From Dyella psychrodurans (GTDB lineage Bacteria; Pseudomonadota; Gammaproteobacteria; Xanthomonadales; Rhodanobacteraceae): a stretch of DNA of 64,000 bases. The notes below the pieces were generated by a model. The model was not told the origin of the DNA. It was given only the letters and a program-made list of their open reading frames with translations, and did no database searches. How positions within the stretch are numbered: position 1 is the stretch's first letter; each line of letters begins with the position of its first letter. This document shows positions 49,055 to 58,006 of this stretch, piece after piece. Location: the NCBI RefSeq assembly GCF_003363265.1, contig NZ_QRBF01000004.1, positions 124,001-188,000 on the forward strand. Direction: 5' to 3'. A program made the translations under genes and the position numbers.

Positions 49055-49512
49055 TCGGCGGGTGAGGGGCCATATCGAGAAGAATGGCTTGTGGCTGGCG
49101 CCCTCCTTTGGCCCAGAGAGGAGGGCTCGGCCGACAGGTATCAGTACCACCTCGTAAGTTTTAAGACAGGAAGCCGTTATTTCGTGCCGTGAAATGGCGA
49201 CTGGTCGACTTCAAATTCACGAAGGTGTCATCGCGGCGTCGCAAGGAATTCACGGGAATCCCAGAATTCGCAATATCTTACTATTAAACGTAAGTTTTTG
49301 CCATTGACTTTATGTTATTTGGGCCTTTATGTTCGGCAGAACAAATTGCTAAACGTCGGTTAAGCATTACTTGGCTGCTTAGGCAATTTGGTAGGGGATG
49401 GGGAAGATAAATCCGTTGGTAACTTGGTCCGGGCGGTGTCTCAGGGCCGAGGCAGGGATATTGCTGACGGCTTTTTATCTCTTTTGTAATTCTTGCCGCT
49501 GGGGAACTTTCA
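49055..49512. promoter_or_regulatory. AT-rich 458-base region upstream of the TonB receptor gene
   Basis: A long non-coding region, clearly richer in A and T than its surroundings from about 49150 on. A candidate sigma-70 promoter, TTGACT at 49304-49309 and TATGTT at 49328-49333 with 18-base spacing, would give a 5' leader of roughly 170 bases with no obvious riboswitch fold. No protein-coding gene is visible. Confidence 0.55.
49304..49333 (+). promoter_or_regulatory. Candidate sigma-70 promoter for the TonB receptor gene
   Basis: -35 TTGACT (five of six matches) and -10 TATGTT (four of six) are 18 bases apart within the AT-rich leader region. The evidence is pattern only. Confidence 0.4.
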
Positions 49513-52500
49513 ATGAATAACCGTTTGAAGCGAATTAATAATTATCGCCGTAACGCCCTGACCGCCGCGCTGGCGGTGAGCATGGGCTTTACGGGTTACG
49601 CCTATGGTCAGGCCACCACGGGTTCCGTGTTTGGTACCGCGCCGGTGTCCGCTGGTGAGACGGTTCGCGTCGTCAACAATCAGACTGGCCTGACCCGCGT
49701 CGTAGCGGTCGACAGCGCTGGCCGCTACAGCGCCAATCAGCTGCCGACGGGCGACTACACCGTGTCGCTGATGCAGGGTGGCAACGTGGTGTCTACGCAG
49801 GACCATGTGCAGGTAACCGTGCAGGGTGGTACGAACGTGCCGTTTGCCGCTCCTGCGTCGGCCAAGAACGCGCAGAACCTCTCCACCATCACGGTTTCCG
49901 CCAACGCGGTGCCTGCGATCGACGTGTCTTCCACCCGTCAGACCCAGGTGATCACCGCGCAGCAGTTGAAGACGCTGCCGATCGCTCACAGCGCTGAAGC
50001 CATTGCGCTGCTGGCCCCCGGCGTGAGCGGGGGTGGCTCCAGCCTCGGCACGGGTCCGACCGGTGCGCCGCTGGTTTCGATGGGCGGCAACAGCGTGGTG
50101 GAAAACGCTTATTACCTCAACGGTTTCAACACCACCGATCCGATCGGTGGCGCGGGCGGCATTTCGCTGCCTTACTTCGCCATTTCCGAACAGCAGACGA
50201 TCACCAGCGGTTACGGCCCGGAATACGGTCGTTCGACCGGTGGCGTGATCAGCCAGATCGGCCAGCGCGGTAGTAACCAGTGGCACGCCGGTGTGTACGT
50301 GTCCACCCGTCCGGGCTGGGCCGAAAGCGACTACGACAACATCAAATACAGCAACCCGCTGACGCCGGTGGGCACGCTTGGTTATAACGTCAACCCGGCC
50401 ACCGGTGCTCTTACTTCTGGTCCTTACATGGCGCAGAACCAGGGCGTCACGAACTATCTGCCCGGCTACGGCCAGATCCAGAGGGGCCGCAAGCAGGATA
50501 GCGACTGGGAAAATGTGTATGACGCCTACCTCAGCGGCCCGCTGATCAAGGACAAGCTGTTCTTCTTCATCACTGCCGAATGGCAGCACGACAGCAACGA
50601 TCATGGCACGGCGAACTACGGCATGGTGTCGCCTTCGGGCTACTACGAATCGAGCGCCACGAACAGCCCCAAGCTGTACGGCAAGTTGGACTGGAACATC
50701 AACGACAGCAACGTGCTGGAATTGACGGGCGTCAGAAGCCAGCAAAATGAAACCAGCGACAACTTCTATCAGTACAACTACTCGAACCAGTCGGTCGCCA
50801 ACTACTACTCTCCGGGTGTGCTGTTCAAGAACACCTACAACATCGGTATCCTGAAGTACACCTCCTACATCACCGACGACCTCACGCTTGAACTGATGTA
50901 CGGTGTGATGGGCGCCGATTACTACAGCAGCTTCGCGGGCGGTCAGGTTTCTCCCGTCACGTTCGGCACCGGGTTTGTTGTGCCGCCGGGTGTTGTCGCT
51001 CCGCAGCTGGTTGATACATCCCTTCCCAATCCGAGCCATACCACCAAGACCGAGAATCTGCGCATCGACTTGGATTGGAAGGTCACCGAAAATCACGATC
51101 TGAAGTTCGGTATCGACAACGTCCAGTACCGTGACGATAACGACGGCGCCACGACCATTGGTGGCGGCACCTGGAACTACTTCACCGGTACGCCGTCGAG
51201 TATCTCTGCTGCGCCGTTCCTCAATGGTGCGGGCAACGTTACGGGCAACTACGTTCAGCAATCCATCGTGCAGACGGACGTCTCGATTGCTTCGCGCGAG
51301 AAGGCGCAGTACGTCGAAGACCGCTGGCAGGTCATGCCTAACCTGTTGCTCGACCTCGGTTTGCGCAACGATCAGTTCGTAAACACCGGCCCCGGTGGCG
51401 AAGCCTACGTGAAGGAAAACAGCCCGCAGTGGGCGCCGCGCCTTGGCGCCAGCTGGGACGTGTTTGGCGACAGCACGTTCAAGGTCTTCGGTAACGCAGG
51501 GCGCTACTATCTCGCGTTGCCGGCGGGTCTGGCCGGACGTAACCCGCAATTCGGTTCCATCAACGGCTCCGTCGTCTATACCTACACGGGGATCTCGTCG
51601 AATGGTCAGCCGACCGGGCTGACTGTGGTTCCCGTCGCCAACACGGGTGGTCCGGTGCCAGGCTTCTTCTCGTCGGACGGCGAGAATGGCGGCGCTCACG
51701 GCAACATCAAGAACTACGCCTCGACCAACCTCAAGCCGCAGTATCAGGACGAATACGTGCTGGGCATGCAGAAGCAGCTCGGTGACACCGGTCTGGTGTG
51801 GGGCGCGCAGGCGACCTGGGAGAAGGCGGGCAATCTCGTCGATGATACCGACGTCCTGTACCAAGGCGGCGTCATTCCGGGTCTGGTCAATCCGGGCAAA
51901 ACCAACTACATCCCGCAAGCCGGCGGTTACGCCATCTGGAACCCGAACACGGGCGCAGGTCTTGTCTGCAATGGCGCCTTCGGTACAGCACCGGGTAACT
52001 GCTCAATGCCGGTACCGTCGCGTAAGTACTACGCGCTGGAGAACTATCTGGAACACAGCTGGGACGGCAAGTGGTACGCCAAGGTCGACTACGTGTTCTC
52101 CAAGTCCTACGGCAGCACCGAAGGTCCGACCGACACCCCGATTGGCCAGATCACGAATCAGCGCATCAACGCTGCCTCCGGTTCGACCACGGCACAGTGG
52201 GACTTCCCGGACCTGATGGAATACGCCAACGGTGAGCAGGCCAATAGCCATCGCCACACCCTGAAGGCGTTTGGCTCCTATGCCATTACGCCGGAATGGA
52301 TGGTCAGCGGCACGTACATCATCCAGTCGGGTGCGCCGAACGTCTGCTTGAGCGGTTACGGCAGCGAGATTCTTCCGGACTTGTACAGCGGCCCGTATCA
52401 GCACTTCTGCGGTGGCACGCCGGCCAACAATGGCACCAACGTTCAGTTCAATGCGGCCACTGGTCAGTACGTCTTGGTGGGTTCTGGCGGCCAACCGTCT

Positions 52501-52782
52501 CCTCCGGGCGACAGCGGCCATACGCCATGGACGCATCAGCTGAACCTGGCGTTGACCTATACCCCGCTGTGGGCGAACAAGCACCTGACGTTGCAGTGGG
52601 AAATCCACAACGTGTTCAACGAGCAGGCCGCAACCCTTTATTACACCGAATACGCCATCGGCATTGGCCCAGGCCCGAATGGCAACAACCAGGGTACGGG
52701 TTATTTGAGCCCGGTCTACCACACCGCGCAGTCGACGGAAACGCCGCGTTACATGGATTTCAACGTGAAGTTCGACTGGTAA
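49513..52782 (+). CDS. Oar-like TonB-dependent outer-membrane receptor with carboxypeptidase-regulatory domain
   Basis: Outer-membrane beta-barrel of 1089 residues. A signal peptide (about 1-32) precedes a CarboxypepD_reg-like beta-sandwich (about 34-115), a TonB box-like segment (LSTITVSA), a plug domain (about 135-250, with RQTQVITAQQLKTLP and VVENAYYLNGFNTTDP) and a C-terminal barrel ending in the aromatic FNVKFDW. This matches the Oar subfamily, abundant in Xanthomonadales and involved in uptake of large or unknown ligands. It is separated from the sulfotransferase gene by a bidirectional terminator. No siderophore or Fur signal is visible, so the ligand is unknown. Confidence 0.9.
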   Translation: MNNRLKRINNYRRNALTAALAVSMGFTGYAYGQATTGSVFGTAPVSAGETVRVVNNQTGLTRVVAVDSAGRYSANQLPTGDYTVSLMQGGNVVSTQDHVQVTVQGGTNVPFAAPASAKNAQNLSTITVSANAVPAIDVSSTRQTQVITAQQLKTLPIAHSAEAIALLAPGVSGGGSSLGTGPTGAPLVSMGGNSVVENAYYLNGFNTTDPIGGAGGISLPYFAISEQQTITSGYGPEYGRSTGGVISQIGQRGSNQWHAGVYVSTRPGWAESDYDNIKYSNPLTPVGTLGYNVNPATGALTSGPYMAQNQGVTNYLPGYGQIQRGRKQDSDWENVYDAYLSGPLIKDKLFFFITAEWQHDSNDHGTANYGMVSPSGYYESSATNSPKLYGKLDWNINDSNVLELTGVRSQQNETSDNFYQYNYSNQSVANYYSPGVLFKNTYNIGILKYTSYITDDLTLELMYGVMGADYYSSFAGGQVSPVTFGTGFVVPPGVVAPQLVDTSLPNPSHTTKTENLRIDLDWKVTENHDLKFGIDNVQYRDDNDGATTIGGGTWNYFTGTPSSISAAPFLNGAGNVTGNYVQQSIVQTDVSIASREKAQYVEDRWQVMPNLLLDLGLRNDQFVNTGPGGEAYVKENSPQWAPRLGASWDVFGDSTFKVFGNAGRYYLALPAGLAGRNPQFGSINGSVVYTYTGISSNGQPTGLTVVPVANTGGPVPGFFSSDGENGGAHGNIKNYASTNLKPQYQDEYVLGMQKQLGDTGLVWGAQATWEKAGNLVDDTDVLYQGGVIPGLVNPGKTNYIPQAGGYAIWNPNTGAGLVCNGAFGTAPGNCSMPVPSRKYYALENYLEHSWDGKWYAKVDYVFSKSYGSTEGPTDTPIGQITNQRINAASGSTTAQWDFPDLMEYANGEQANSHRHTLKAFGSYAITPEWMVSGTYIIQSGAPNVCLSGYGSEILPDLYSGPYQHFCGGTPANNGTNVQFNAATGQYVLVGSGGQPSPPGDSGHTPWTHQLNLALTYTPLWANKHLTLQWEIHNVFNEQAATLYYTEYAIGIGPGPNGNNQGTGYLSPVYHTAQSTETPRYMDFNVKFDW

Positions 52783-52834
52783 TAGCGATAGACGATGCAC
52801 CGGTGCCAGGGAAGGTGCTGGTCATCGGAGCAAA

Positions 52835-52868
52835 GAAGAAGGCCGCCGGGCAACCGGCGGCCTTCTTC
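52835..52868. terminator. Bidirectional terminator between the TonB receptor and sulfotransferase genes
   Basis: GAAGAAGGCCGCCGG (52835-52849) and CCGGCGGCCTTCTTC (52854-52868) form a perfect 15-bp stem with a GCAA loop between convergent stop codons, followed by a short pyrimidine stretch. Confidence 0.9.
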
Positions 52869-52871
52869 GTT

Positions 52872-54437
52872 TCAATGATCGAGATACTGAATCAACGGCG
52901 CCAGAAAATCCCGATAGTGTGTACTGCGCGCGGTATCGCCGCGTATTGGCTGGCGCACTTGTGCCGCGCTGGCTGTGCTATGCACATCGCGTTGCGTCTG
53001 ATGCGGCGAGAGGCACGCTGCGTCAAAGGGAAGCTGGCAGAACGCAAGCAGTTGCCGAATCTGCGTTTCAGGCTCTTGCACCAGTTTCTCGTAGGCAAGA
53101 TCGAACACCTTGCCCGGATGCTTTGCCTGCCAAAAGTCACTGAGACGCCGGTAGTCGTTGTAATAGCCGGCCAGATCCTGCAAGTCATAGCTGAAGAGAG
53201 TGCCTTCGCTGAATAACTGGCGGTAACAGGCAAAACAGGTTTCGACCGGGTCGCGATGACAATCGATGATTTTGGCACCCGGCAACATGGCGCGAATCGC
53301 ACCCACCCATTGCCAGTTCTGCAATCCTTTGTCGGTGGAATAAGTTCGTTTGGCGCGCCAGCGAGCGGTGCGATCAAGATAGCTTTTGCCAAGTCGCGCC
53401 CAATCCTCCACGGTGGCGTCGCTCACCCAATGCGGGAAGTTTTTGCCGCGCCGACTCGATTCTTCGTCGAGAACGTTTGAGAGGTCATTGATCTCGTTTG
53501 CACCTTCCACGAGCGGGTGCGATGCAAGGATGTGTTCAACCAGCGTCGAGCCGGAACGCGGAAGACTGGCGATGAAAATCACCTCATGACCGAGCGCCGG
53601 ATCGACCGGTGCAGGTAATGGCATATCGAAAGCAGCGGCGATAGCGTTGGCATGCTCGCGCGCGGCGGCGGCATTCCATGGGTCGATCTGTCGTTTGACG
53701 GCATTGGCGTTCCGCAATGCCTCAAACGCACCGGCATAGTCGCGTTGGTCCTCGAGTGCCTTATATAGGCTAAAGCCCAGCAGCGCGCGCGAATCGGGCG
53801 AAAGCTGCCGGTTCTCCAAGACCTGTCTGATTTGCTGCGCATCGGCCATCGAGAGTGGTTCGGTTTTCAGGTTCGCCAAACCGTGCCATGCCAGTGCTTC
53901 ATTGGGTTGCAACGCAAGCACTTTGCGGTATTCGGTCACCGCATCGCGGATGTTGCCTCGTATCGTGAAAATGTCGGCCAACGTGATGCGTGCCGTGATG
54001 TGCCGTTCGTCCAGCGTGAGTGCGCGCTTTAAAGCGTCTGTCGCTTCGTCCAGCTGCCACTCCAGCTTCAGCGCCTTGCCTAGATTGAACCAGATGGAGG
54101 GTTGTGCGGGTGCGAGTTTGGTGGCGCGGCGCAAGTGAACAAACGCTTCTTCCGTTGCCCCCGAATCGTAAAGGGCGCCTCCGAGATTGGTGAGAATATT
54201 CGGGTCATCGGGTCGTTGTTTCGCCGCTTTGCGCATGTACTCGGCTGCGGTGTTGCTGTCCCCCAGCATCTGGCACGCGATGCCATAGAGAAATTGCGCG
54301 TTGGCCAAGCCAGGTGCTTCGGTCAGTACGCGTTTCAGAGGTTGTTTGGCTAGATCAGGTTGCCCTTGCGACAAAGCTTTAGCGGCTTCGCCCAACCAGG
54401 TTTGTGCTGCAGGAGAGAGGGTGGGGGGCGGCGGCAT
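52872..54437 (-). CDS. TPR-repeat sulfotransferase
   Basis: Protein of about 521 residues in two parts. Residues 10-240 contain several tetratricopeptide repeats (for example DPNILTNLGGALYDSGATEEA and QPSIWFNLGKALKL). The C-terminal half is a sulfotransferase of the Sulfotransfer_3 type with the PAPS 5'-phosphosulfate loop SLPRSGSTLVEHIL (about 291-304) and the 3'-phosphate region DCHRDPVETCFACYRQLF. The acceptor is unknown; in the family it can be a protein Tyr, a sugar or a lipid. ATG at 54437 has AGG 7 bases upstream. It is convergent with the TonB receptor gene and divergent from the PiuC-like gene. Confidence 0.9.
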   Translation of the reverse strand: MPPPPTLSPAAQTWLGEAAKALSQGQPDLAKQPLKRVLTEAPGLANAQFLYGIACQMLGDSNTAAEYMRKAAKQRPDDPNILTNLGGALYDSGATEEAFVHLRRATKLAPAQPSIWFNLGKALKLEWQLDEATDALKRALTLDERHITARITLADIFTIRGNIRDAVTEYRKVLALQPNEALAWHGLANLKTEPLSMADAQQIRQVLENRQLSPDSRALLGFSLYKALEDQRDYAGAFEALRNANAVKRQIDPWNAAAAREHANAIAAAFDMPLPAPVDPALGHEVIFIASLPRSGSTLVEHILASHPLVEGANEINDLSNVLDEESSRRGKNFPHWVSDATVEDWARLGKSYLDRTARWRAKRTYSTDKGLQNWQWVGAIRAMLPGAKIIDCHRDPVETCFACYRQLFSEGTLFSYDLQDLAGYYNDYRRLSDFWQAKHPGKVFDLAYEKLVQEPETQIRQLLAFCQLPFDAACLSPHQTQRDVHSTASAAQVRQPIRGDTARSTHYRDFLAPLIQYLDH

Positions 54438-54590
54438 GAGCAACCTGATCCGAAAAAATATTGGAGCGGATGCCCAGTCTGGCACGTTCTCCGAATGTTA
54501 AAGCGCCGCCCGCGAGTCATGGAAGTTCCACTTGCTGGGACGTGCGATTACCATGGGGTGGCGCCATACAACCGTTGAAGGGCCATTCCT

Positions 54591-55265
54591 TTGATCCACT
54601 GCTTTCCCGCCATCCTACACCCCAATGAGCTCGCGGCCATTCAGCCCAAGCTTCAGGTCGCTTCGTTCGTCGACGGGGCGGCCAGCGCCGGCTGGTCTGC
54701 GCGAGAAGTAAAGCGGAATTTGCAGATTACGGCGGGTATGCCCGAATACGAGCAGATGGCGCGTATCGTGCGCGAAGCGTTCATGCGCAGCGGCGAATTG
54801 CAGACGGCATTGCTGCCGGCAGCGGCGACGGCGGTATTGTTCAACCGCTACGGACAAGGCATGGAATACGGCCCGCATGTCGATTCGCCGATCATGGGCA
54901 GCATGAGCAATGCGGTGCGTAGCGACATTGCCATCACCATTTTTCTCTCCGACCCCCGCAGTTACGATGGCGGGGAGTTGTCGGTGCTGATGAATGGCGC
55001 CAACAGCCAGTTCAAGCTAGAAGCGGGTTCCGCGATCGCCTATCCCGCCAACACGTTGCATCACGTAACGCCGGTTACCCGCGGTGTCCGCGATGCGGCA
55101 ATCATCTGGGTGCAAAGTCAGGTACGCGATCCCGCGCAACGAGAAATATTGTGGGATATGGAAAATGCCAAGCACTCGATCTTTACTCGCGAAGGAAAGA
55201 GCCCGGCATTCGACTTGATCAGCAAGTCGCGCGCGAATCTGGTCCGCATGTGGGCGGTAACCTGA
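54591..55265 (+). CDS. piuC: PKHD-type Fe(II)/2-oxoglutarate dioxygenase (PiuC-like)
   Basis: Cytosolic Fe(II)- and 2-oxoglutarate-dependent hydroxylase of 224 residues. The iron ligands are H96 and D98 (GPHVDSP) and H157 (YPANTLHHVTPVTRG), with R164 for 2-oxoglutarate. In Pseudomonas, piuC lies beside the piuA siderophore receptor gene; the same receptor-PiuC pairing is seen here, with a sulfotransferase gene between. The start is TTG at 54591 with AAGGG about 9 bases upstream; no better ATG or GTG is near. The substrate is unknown. Confidence 0.9.
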   Translation: MIHCFPAILHPNELAAIQPKLQVASFVDGAASAGWSAREVKRNLQITAGMPEYEQMARIVREAFMRSGELQTALLPAAATAVLFNRYGQGMEYGPHVDSPIMGSMSNAVRSDIAITIFLSDPRSYDGGELSVLMNGANSQFKLEAGSAIAYPANTLHHVTPVTRGVRDAAIIWVQSQVRDPAQREILWDMENAKHSIFTREGKSPAFDLISKSRANLVRMWAVT

Positions 55266-55274
55266 CGCCAACCC

Positions 55275-55299
55275 ATTGCATGGCATCGAGCCATGCAAT
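55275..55299. repeat. Hairpin after the PiuC-like gene
   Basis: ATTGCATGGC (55275-55284) and GCCATGCAAT (55290-55299) form a perfect 10-bp stem with a 5-base loop 9 bases after the stop codon. No T-run follows. It may be a 3'-end stabiliser. Confidence 0.55.
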
Positions 55300-55382
55300 C
55301 ACCGTATCAAACAAGTTCGATCAGCGCTGATCTGTGATACGCGCACACCGCATCGGCGCGCGCCGTATCAGTACGCGCCCTA

Positions 55383-56306
55383 TCAATAACGCGGCACGCT
55401 AGAGTCAATCTCCGCGGCCCATGCATCCATGCCGCCATCGACGCTGTAGACGTCGCTAAAGCCATGCGCCATGAAGCGCTCGGCGGCAGTGCGGCTGGAA
55501 ATGCCGTGGTGGCAGATAAAGGCCAGGGCCGTGTCCTTGGGCAAGGCAGCCAGGGCGGCATAGCCTTCCTCTTCCAGCACACGGGCCTGGCGCAGCGGCG
55601 GGGCCATCATGCGGCCTTGCGCGGGGCGCACGTCGATCAAGGTGACGTCGCCCTTGGCCAGGCGCTGCTTCAGTTCGTGCACGCTCATCGATTTCAGCTC
55701 GACCGAGCCGGGAAATTTCAGGCTAAGGCCCTCGCCCTGCATGGTGGAGACCCAGTCGATCACGATGCCTTTGGCGCGTTGGGCGCTGGCAGGATCGAAA
55801 TGCACTTCGATGCCGTTGGCGACCACGACGATGTCGTGCTCACTGCCCGGAGCCAGCTGAAAGCCTGCGCTGTGATCCGGGCCGATTTCCAGGTGCAGCG
55901 CCATGCCTTGCGCATTGGCCGTGCCTTGGCGGATCGCCTCGGCGGCCTTGTCGGTGATGGTGATTTCCGGCGGCGTACGATCCGGCGGCGTGGCGCCGAA
56001 CAATTGATGCAGTTCGCCGCTGCCGTACATCTGGCGAATGATGTCGGCGCCGCCGACCAGTTCGCCATCGACATAAAGCTGCGGAATGGTCGGCCAGTTG
56101 CCGAAGGCTTTGATGCCCTCGCGGATCTCGGGATCTTCCAGCACGTTGACCGTGTGGTACTCCGGCAGCAGCTCGTTGAGCGTGTTGGTGGCCGCCGCGG
56201 AGAAGCCGCACATCGGCTGTTGGCGGGTGCCCTTCATGAACAACACCACGCGGTGGTCTTTGAGCAGGTGTTCGATTCGTTCGCGGGTGGTGGTGTCGAG
56301 GGACAT
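55383..56306 (-). CDS. grxD: Grx4-type monothiol glutaredoxin fused to a Cys-less A-type-like domain and a rhodanese
   Basis: Three-domain protein of 307 residues. Residues 1-105 are a monothiol glutaredoxin with CGFS (C33-S36) and NWPTIPQLYVDGELVGGADI, the type that carries [2Fe-2S] clusters with glutathione. Residues about 113-200 (ITITDKAAEAIRQ to SLKFPG) follow the pattern of A-type carriers such as IscA but lack all three cluster cysteines. Residues about 205-300 are a rhodanese domain with active-site loop CHHGISSR (C265), so likely competent for sulfur transfer. A role in Fe-S trafficking plus sulfane-sulfur handling is probable. It is monocistronic as far as seen. Confidence 0.9.
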   Translation of the reverse strand: MSLDTTTRERIEHLLKDHRVVLFMKGTRQQPMCGFSAAATNTLNELLPEYHTVNVLEDPEIREGIKAFGNWPTIPQLYVDGELVGGADIIRQMYGSGELHQLFGATPPDRTPPEITITDKAAEAIRQGTANAQGMALHLEIGPDHSAGFQLAPGSEHDIVVVANGIEVHFDPASAQRAKGIVIDWVSTMQGEGLSLKFPGSVELKSMSVHELKQRLAKGDVTLIDVRPAQGRMMAPPLRQARVLEEEGYAALAALPKDTALAFICHHGISSRTAAERFMAHGFSDVYSVDGGMDAWAAEIDSSVPRY

Positions 56307-56402
56307 GCAAGGGCTCCGGCAAAGAGGGGCATTGTATCCCGTACATATGCAGGCGGCCGAGGCGGGTTCAAGGTTCTGGGAGGTTGGATGACACCTCCCC
56401 AG

Positions 56403-56426
56403 CCCTCCCCCGCACGCAGGGGAGGG
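56403..56426. repeat. GC-skewed hairpin, possibly a dispersed intergenic repeat
   Basis: CCCTCCCC (56403-56410) and GGGGAGGG (56419-56426), with an added G-run to 56428, form an 8-bp stem in the gap between the Grx4 and LpxH-like genes. Sequences of this type are commonly dispersed in related genomes as I recall; that is not shown here. Confidence 0.4.
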
Positions 56427-56437
56427 GGCAAAAGGCT

Positions 56438-57295
56438 TCAGGCTGCCGGACGCAGGTCTTCCAGGTCACGCTTGCGATGCGCCAGTGGGGCGAGCGCGAG
56501 TGCCGCCGTAGGCGAGGGCAGAACCAGCTCGCGGCTGGCGCGTCCCAGGGCCGTGGGCTGCTCGCTCCAATGGATCAGCTCCATGGAGCCGACCTCGTCC
56601 TCGACCAGCGCGGTGCAATGTTCCACCCAGTCGCCATCGTTGAGGTAGACCACGCCGTCGATGGTGCGCACCTGGCCGTAGTGGATGTGGCCGCAGATGT
56701 GGCCATCCAAGCCGCGCTCGCGCGCATCGGCGGCCACGCGCTCCTCGTAGGCGCGGATATACGCCAGCGCCTTGCCGATGTGCGATTTCACGATGATGGA
56801 CAGCGGCAGATACGGCAGCGCCATGCGGCGGCGCCAGGCATTGACGCGGCGGTTGCTCCAGCAGATGAAGCGGTGCATGGCCTCCCCGATATTCAGCATC
56901 CAGCTGCGCCCGATCTGCTCCGGATCGTATTCGTCGCCGTGACTGACGCGGTAGCGGCGTCCATCCGCGCCCACGTGGATCGCATCCAGCTCGATGCGTA
57001 CGCCGCAGATGGATTGCCCGACCATGCCGCGAAACGCCGCGTCATGGTTGCCGGGGATGTAGGTCACTTCCACGCCGCGACGTGCCATGTCCAGCACTTC
57101 GGCGATCACGGTGCCGTGGTCCGGATGCCACCAGCGGCGGCGGTTCAGGGATTCAAGGTCGATGATGTCGCCCACGAGATACAGCTTCTGGCACTGCAGA
57201 TTTCGCAGGAAATCCAGCAAGTAGGCTGCTTTGCAGTCCGGTGTGCCCAAGTGGACGTCGGAAATGAAAACGCTTCGGCAGCGAAGGATGGCCAT
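56438..57295 (-). CDS. LpxH-like metallophosphoesterase (UDP-2,3-diacylglucosamine hydrolase family)
   Basis: Calcineurin-fold metallophosphoesterase of 285 residues with the full set of metal motifs: SDVHLG (D13, H15), GDIIDL, GNHD, HGDEYD, and GHIHYG. The LpxH2-like size and these motifs suggest removal of UMP from UDP-2,3-diacylglucosamine in lipid A synthesis, but other substrates are possible because the subfamily is broader than E. coli LpxH (240 residues). The C-terminal 30 residues are a Leu/Arg-rich tail. The start is ATG at 57295. It lies downstream of the SGNH gene on the same strand (108-base gap). Confidence 0.83.
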   Translation of the reverse strand: MAILRCRSVFISDVHLGTPDCKAAYLLDFLRNLQCQKLYLVGDIIDLESLNRRRWWHPDHGTVIAEVLDMARRGVEVTYIPGNHDAAFRGMVGQSICGVRIELDAIHVGADGRRYRVSHGDEYDPEQIGRSWMLNIGEAMHRFICWSNRRVNAWRRRMALPYLPLSIIVKSHIGKALAYIRAYEERVAADARERGLDGHICGHIHYGQVRTIDGVVYLNDGDWVEHCTALVEDEVGSMELIHWSEQPTALGRASRELVLPSPTAALALAPLAHRKRDLEDLRPAA

Positions 57296-57403
57296 GGCAT
57301 CGGTCCCCGGTTGGTTGCCGGGATCACAGTGTCATACCCGAACGTCACCGGGCGATGGCGAAATGGTTGCAGGAAGGTTGCCGTGGCCGCTTTTTTTCGA
57401 TTT

Positions 57404-58003
57404 TTAGCGAAGCGTGGCCCGTACCACCGGTTCGATCGCATCCGTCCACAGAGTGTATTGGGCCGAGGAAGGATGCAGGCCGTCCGGCGCGACAAACCAC
57501 GGATGCGTGCGGGAAATGCCGGTGATATTCACAAATCGGGCGCCCGCCCGGATGGCTTCGTCGCGGGCAATGGCATTGAAGACATCCAGCTCATGCGCGA
57601 TTTGCGCGAGATTGCGGCCGCTGGCATGGCCGAATGCGGTGACGCCCCAGTCGGGGATGGAGACCACCACGACCCGTTCGGGGCGGTGCCCCGCCAAGGC
57701 GATGGCACGCAACAGCAGTGTGTGAAATTGGGTGCGGTATTCACCTGCCGCGCGACCGCGATACTGGTTGTTCACGCCGATCAGCAGGGTGACCAGGTCG
57801 TATTCAGACGCAAGATCGGCCTGGTCCATGCCGGCGGACAATTCGTCCGTGGTCCAGCCGGTAACGGCCACGATGCGCGGATCGTCGATCGCCACGCCGT
57901 GCTTGCGCAGTTTCTCGACCAGCTGCAGCGGCCATCGCGCATGGACCGGCACATCCTCGCCGATGGTGTAGGAATCGCCGAGGGCGAGGTAGTGCAGCGG
58001 CAT
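57404..58003 (-). CDS. SGNH/GDSL-family hydrolase
   Basis: Serine hydrolase of 199 residues of the GDSL type: catalytic S11 in LALGDSYTIG, oxyanion-hole Gly and Asn in TTDELS and GVNNQYRG, and the catalytic pair D174-H177 in APDGLHPS. No signal peptide is visible, so it is probably cytosolic or exported by an unrecognised route. The substrate is unknown; esterase or thioesterase activity is usual. The ATG at 58003 lies 3 bases after the alaA stop, so it is probably translationally coupled to alaA. Confidence 0.88.
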   Translation of the reverse strand: MPLHYLALGDSYTIGEDVPVHARWPLQLVEKLRKHGVAIDDPRIVAVTGWTTDELSAGMDQADLASEYDLVTLLIGVNNQYRGRAAGEYRTQFHTLLLRAIALAGHRPERVVVVSIPDWGVTAFGHASGRNLAQIAHELDVFNAIARDEAIRAGARFVNITGISRTHPWFVAPDGLHPSSAQYTLWTDAIEPVVRATLR

Positions 58004-58006
58004 GGA

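Noticed and set aside
49055-49512. A riboswitch (cobalamin or TPP type) in the long leader of the TonB receptor gene
   Set aside because: I looked for the conserved boxes of these riboswitches and saw none; only a candidate promoter can be supported.
49510-51918. An open frame of about 800 codons on the minus strand across the TonB receptor gene
   Set aside because: It is antisense to a gene with clear domain structure, has no recognisable motifs, and is rich in Val/Arg/His as expected from reverse reading of high-GC coding DNA.
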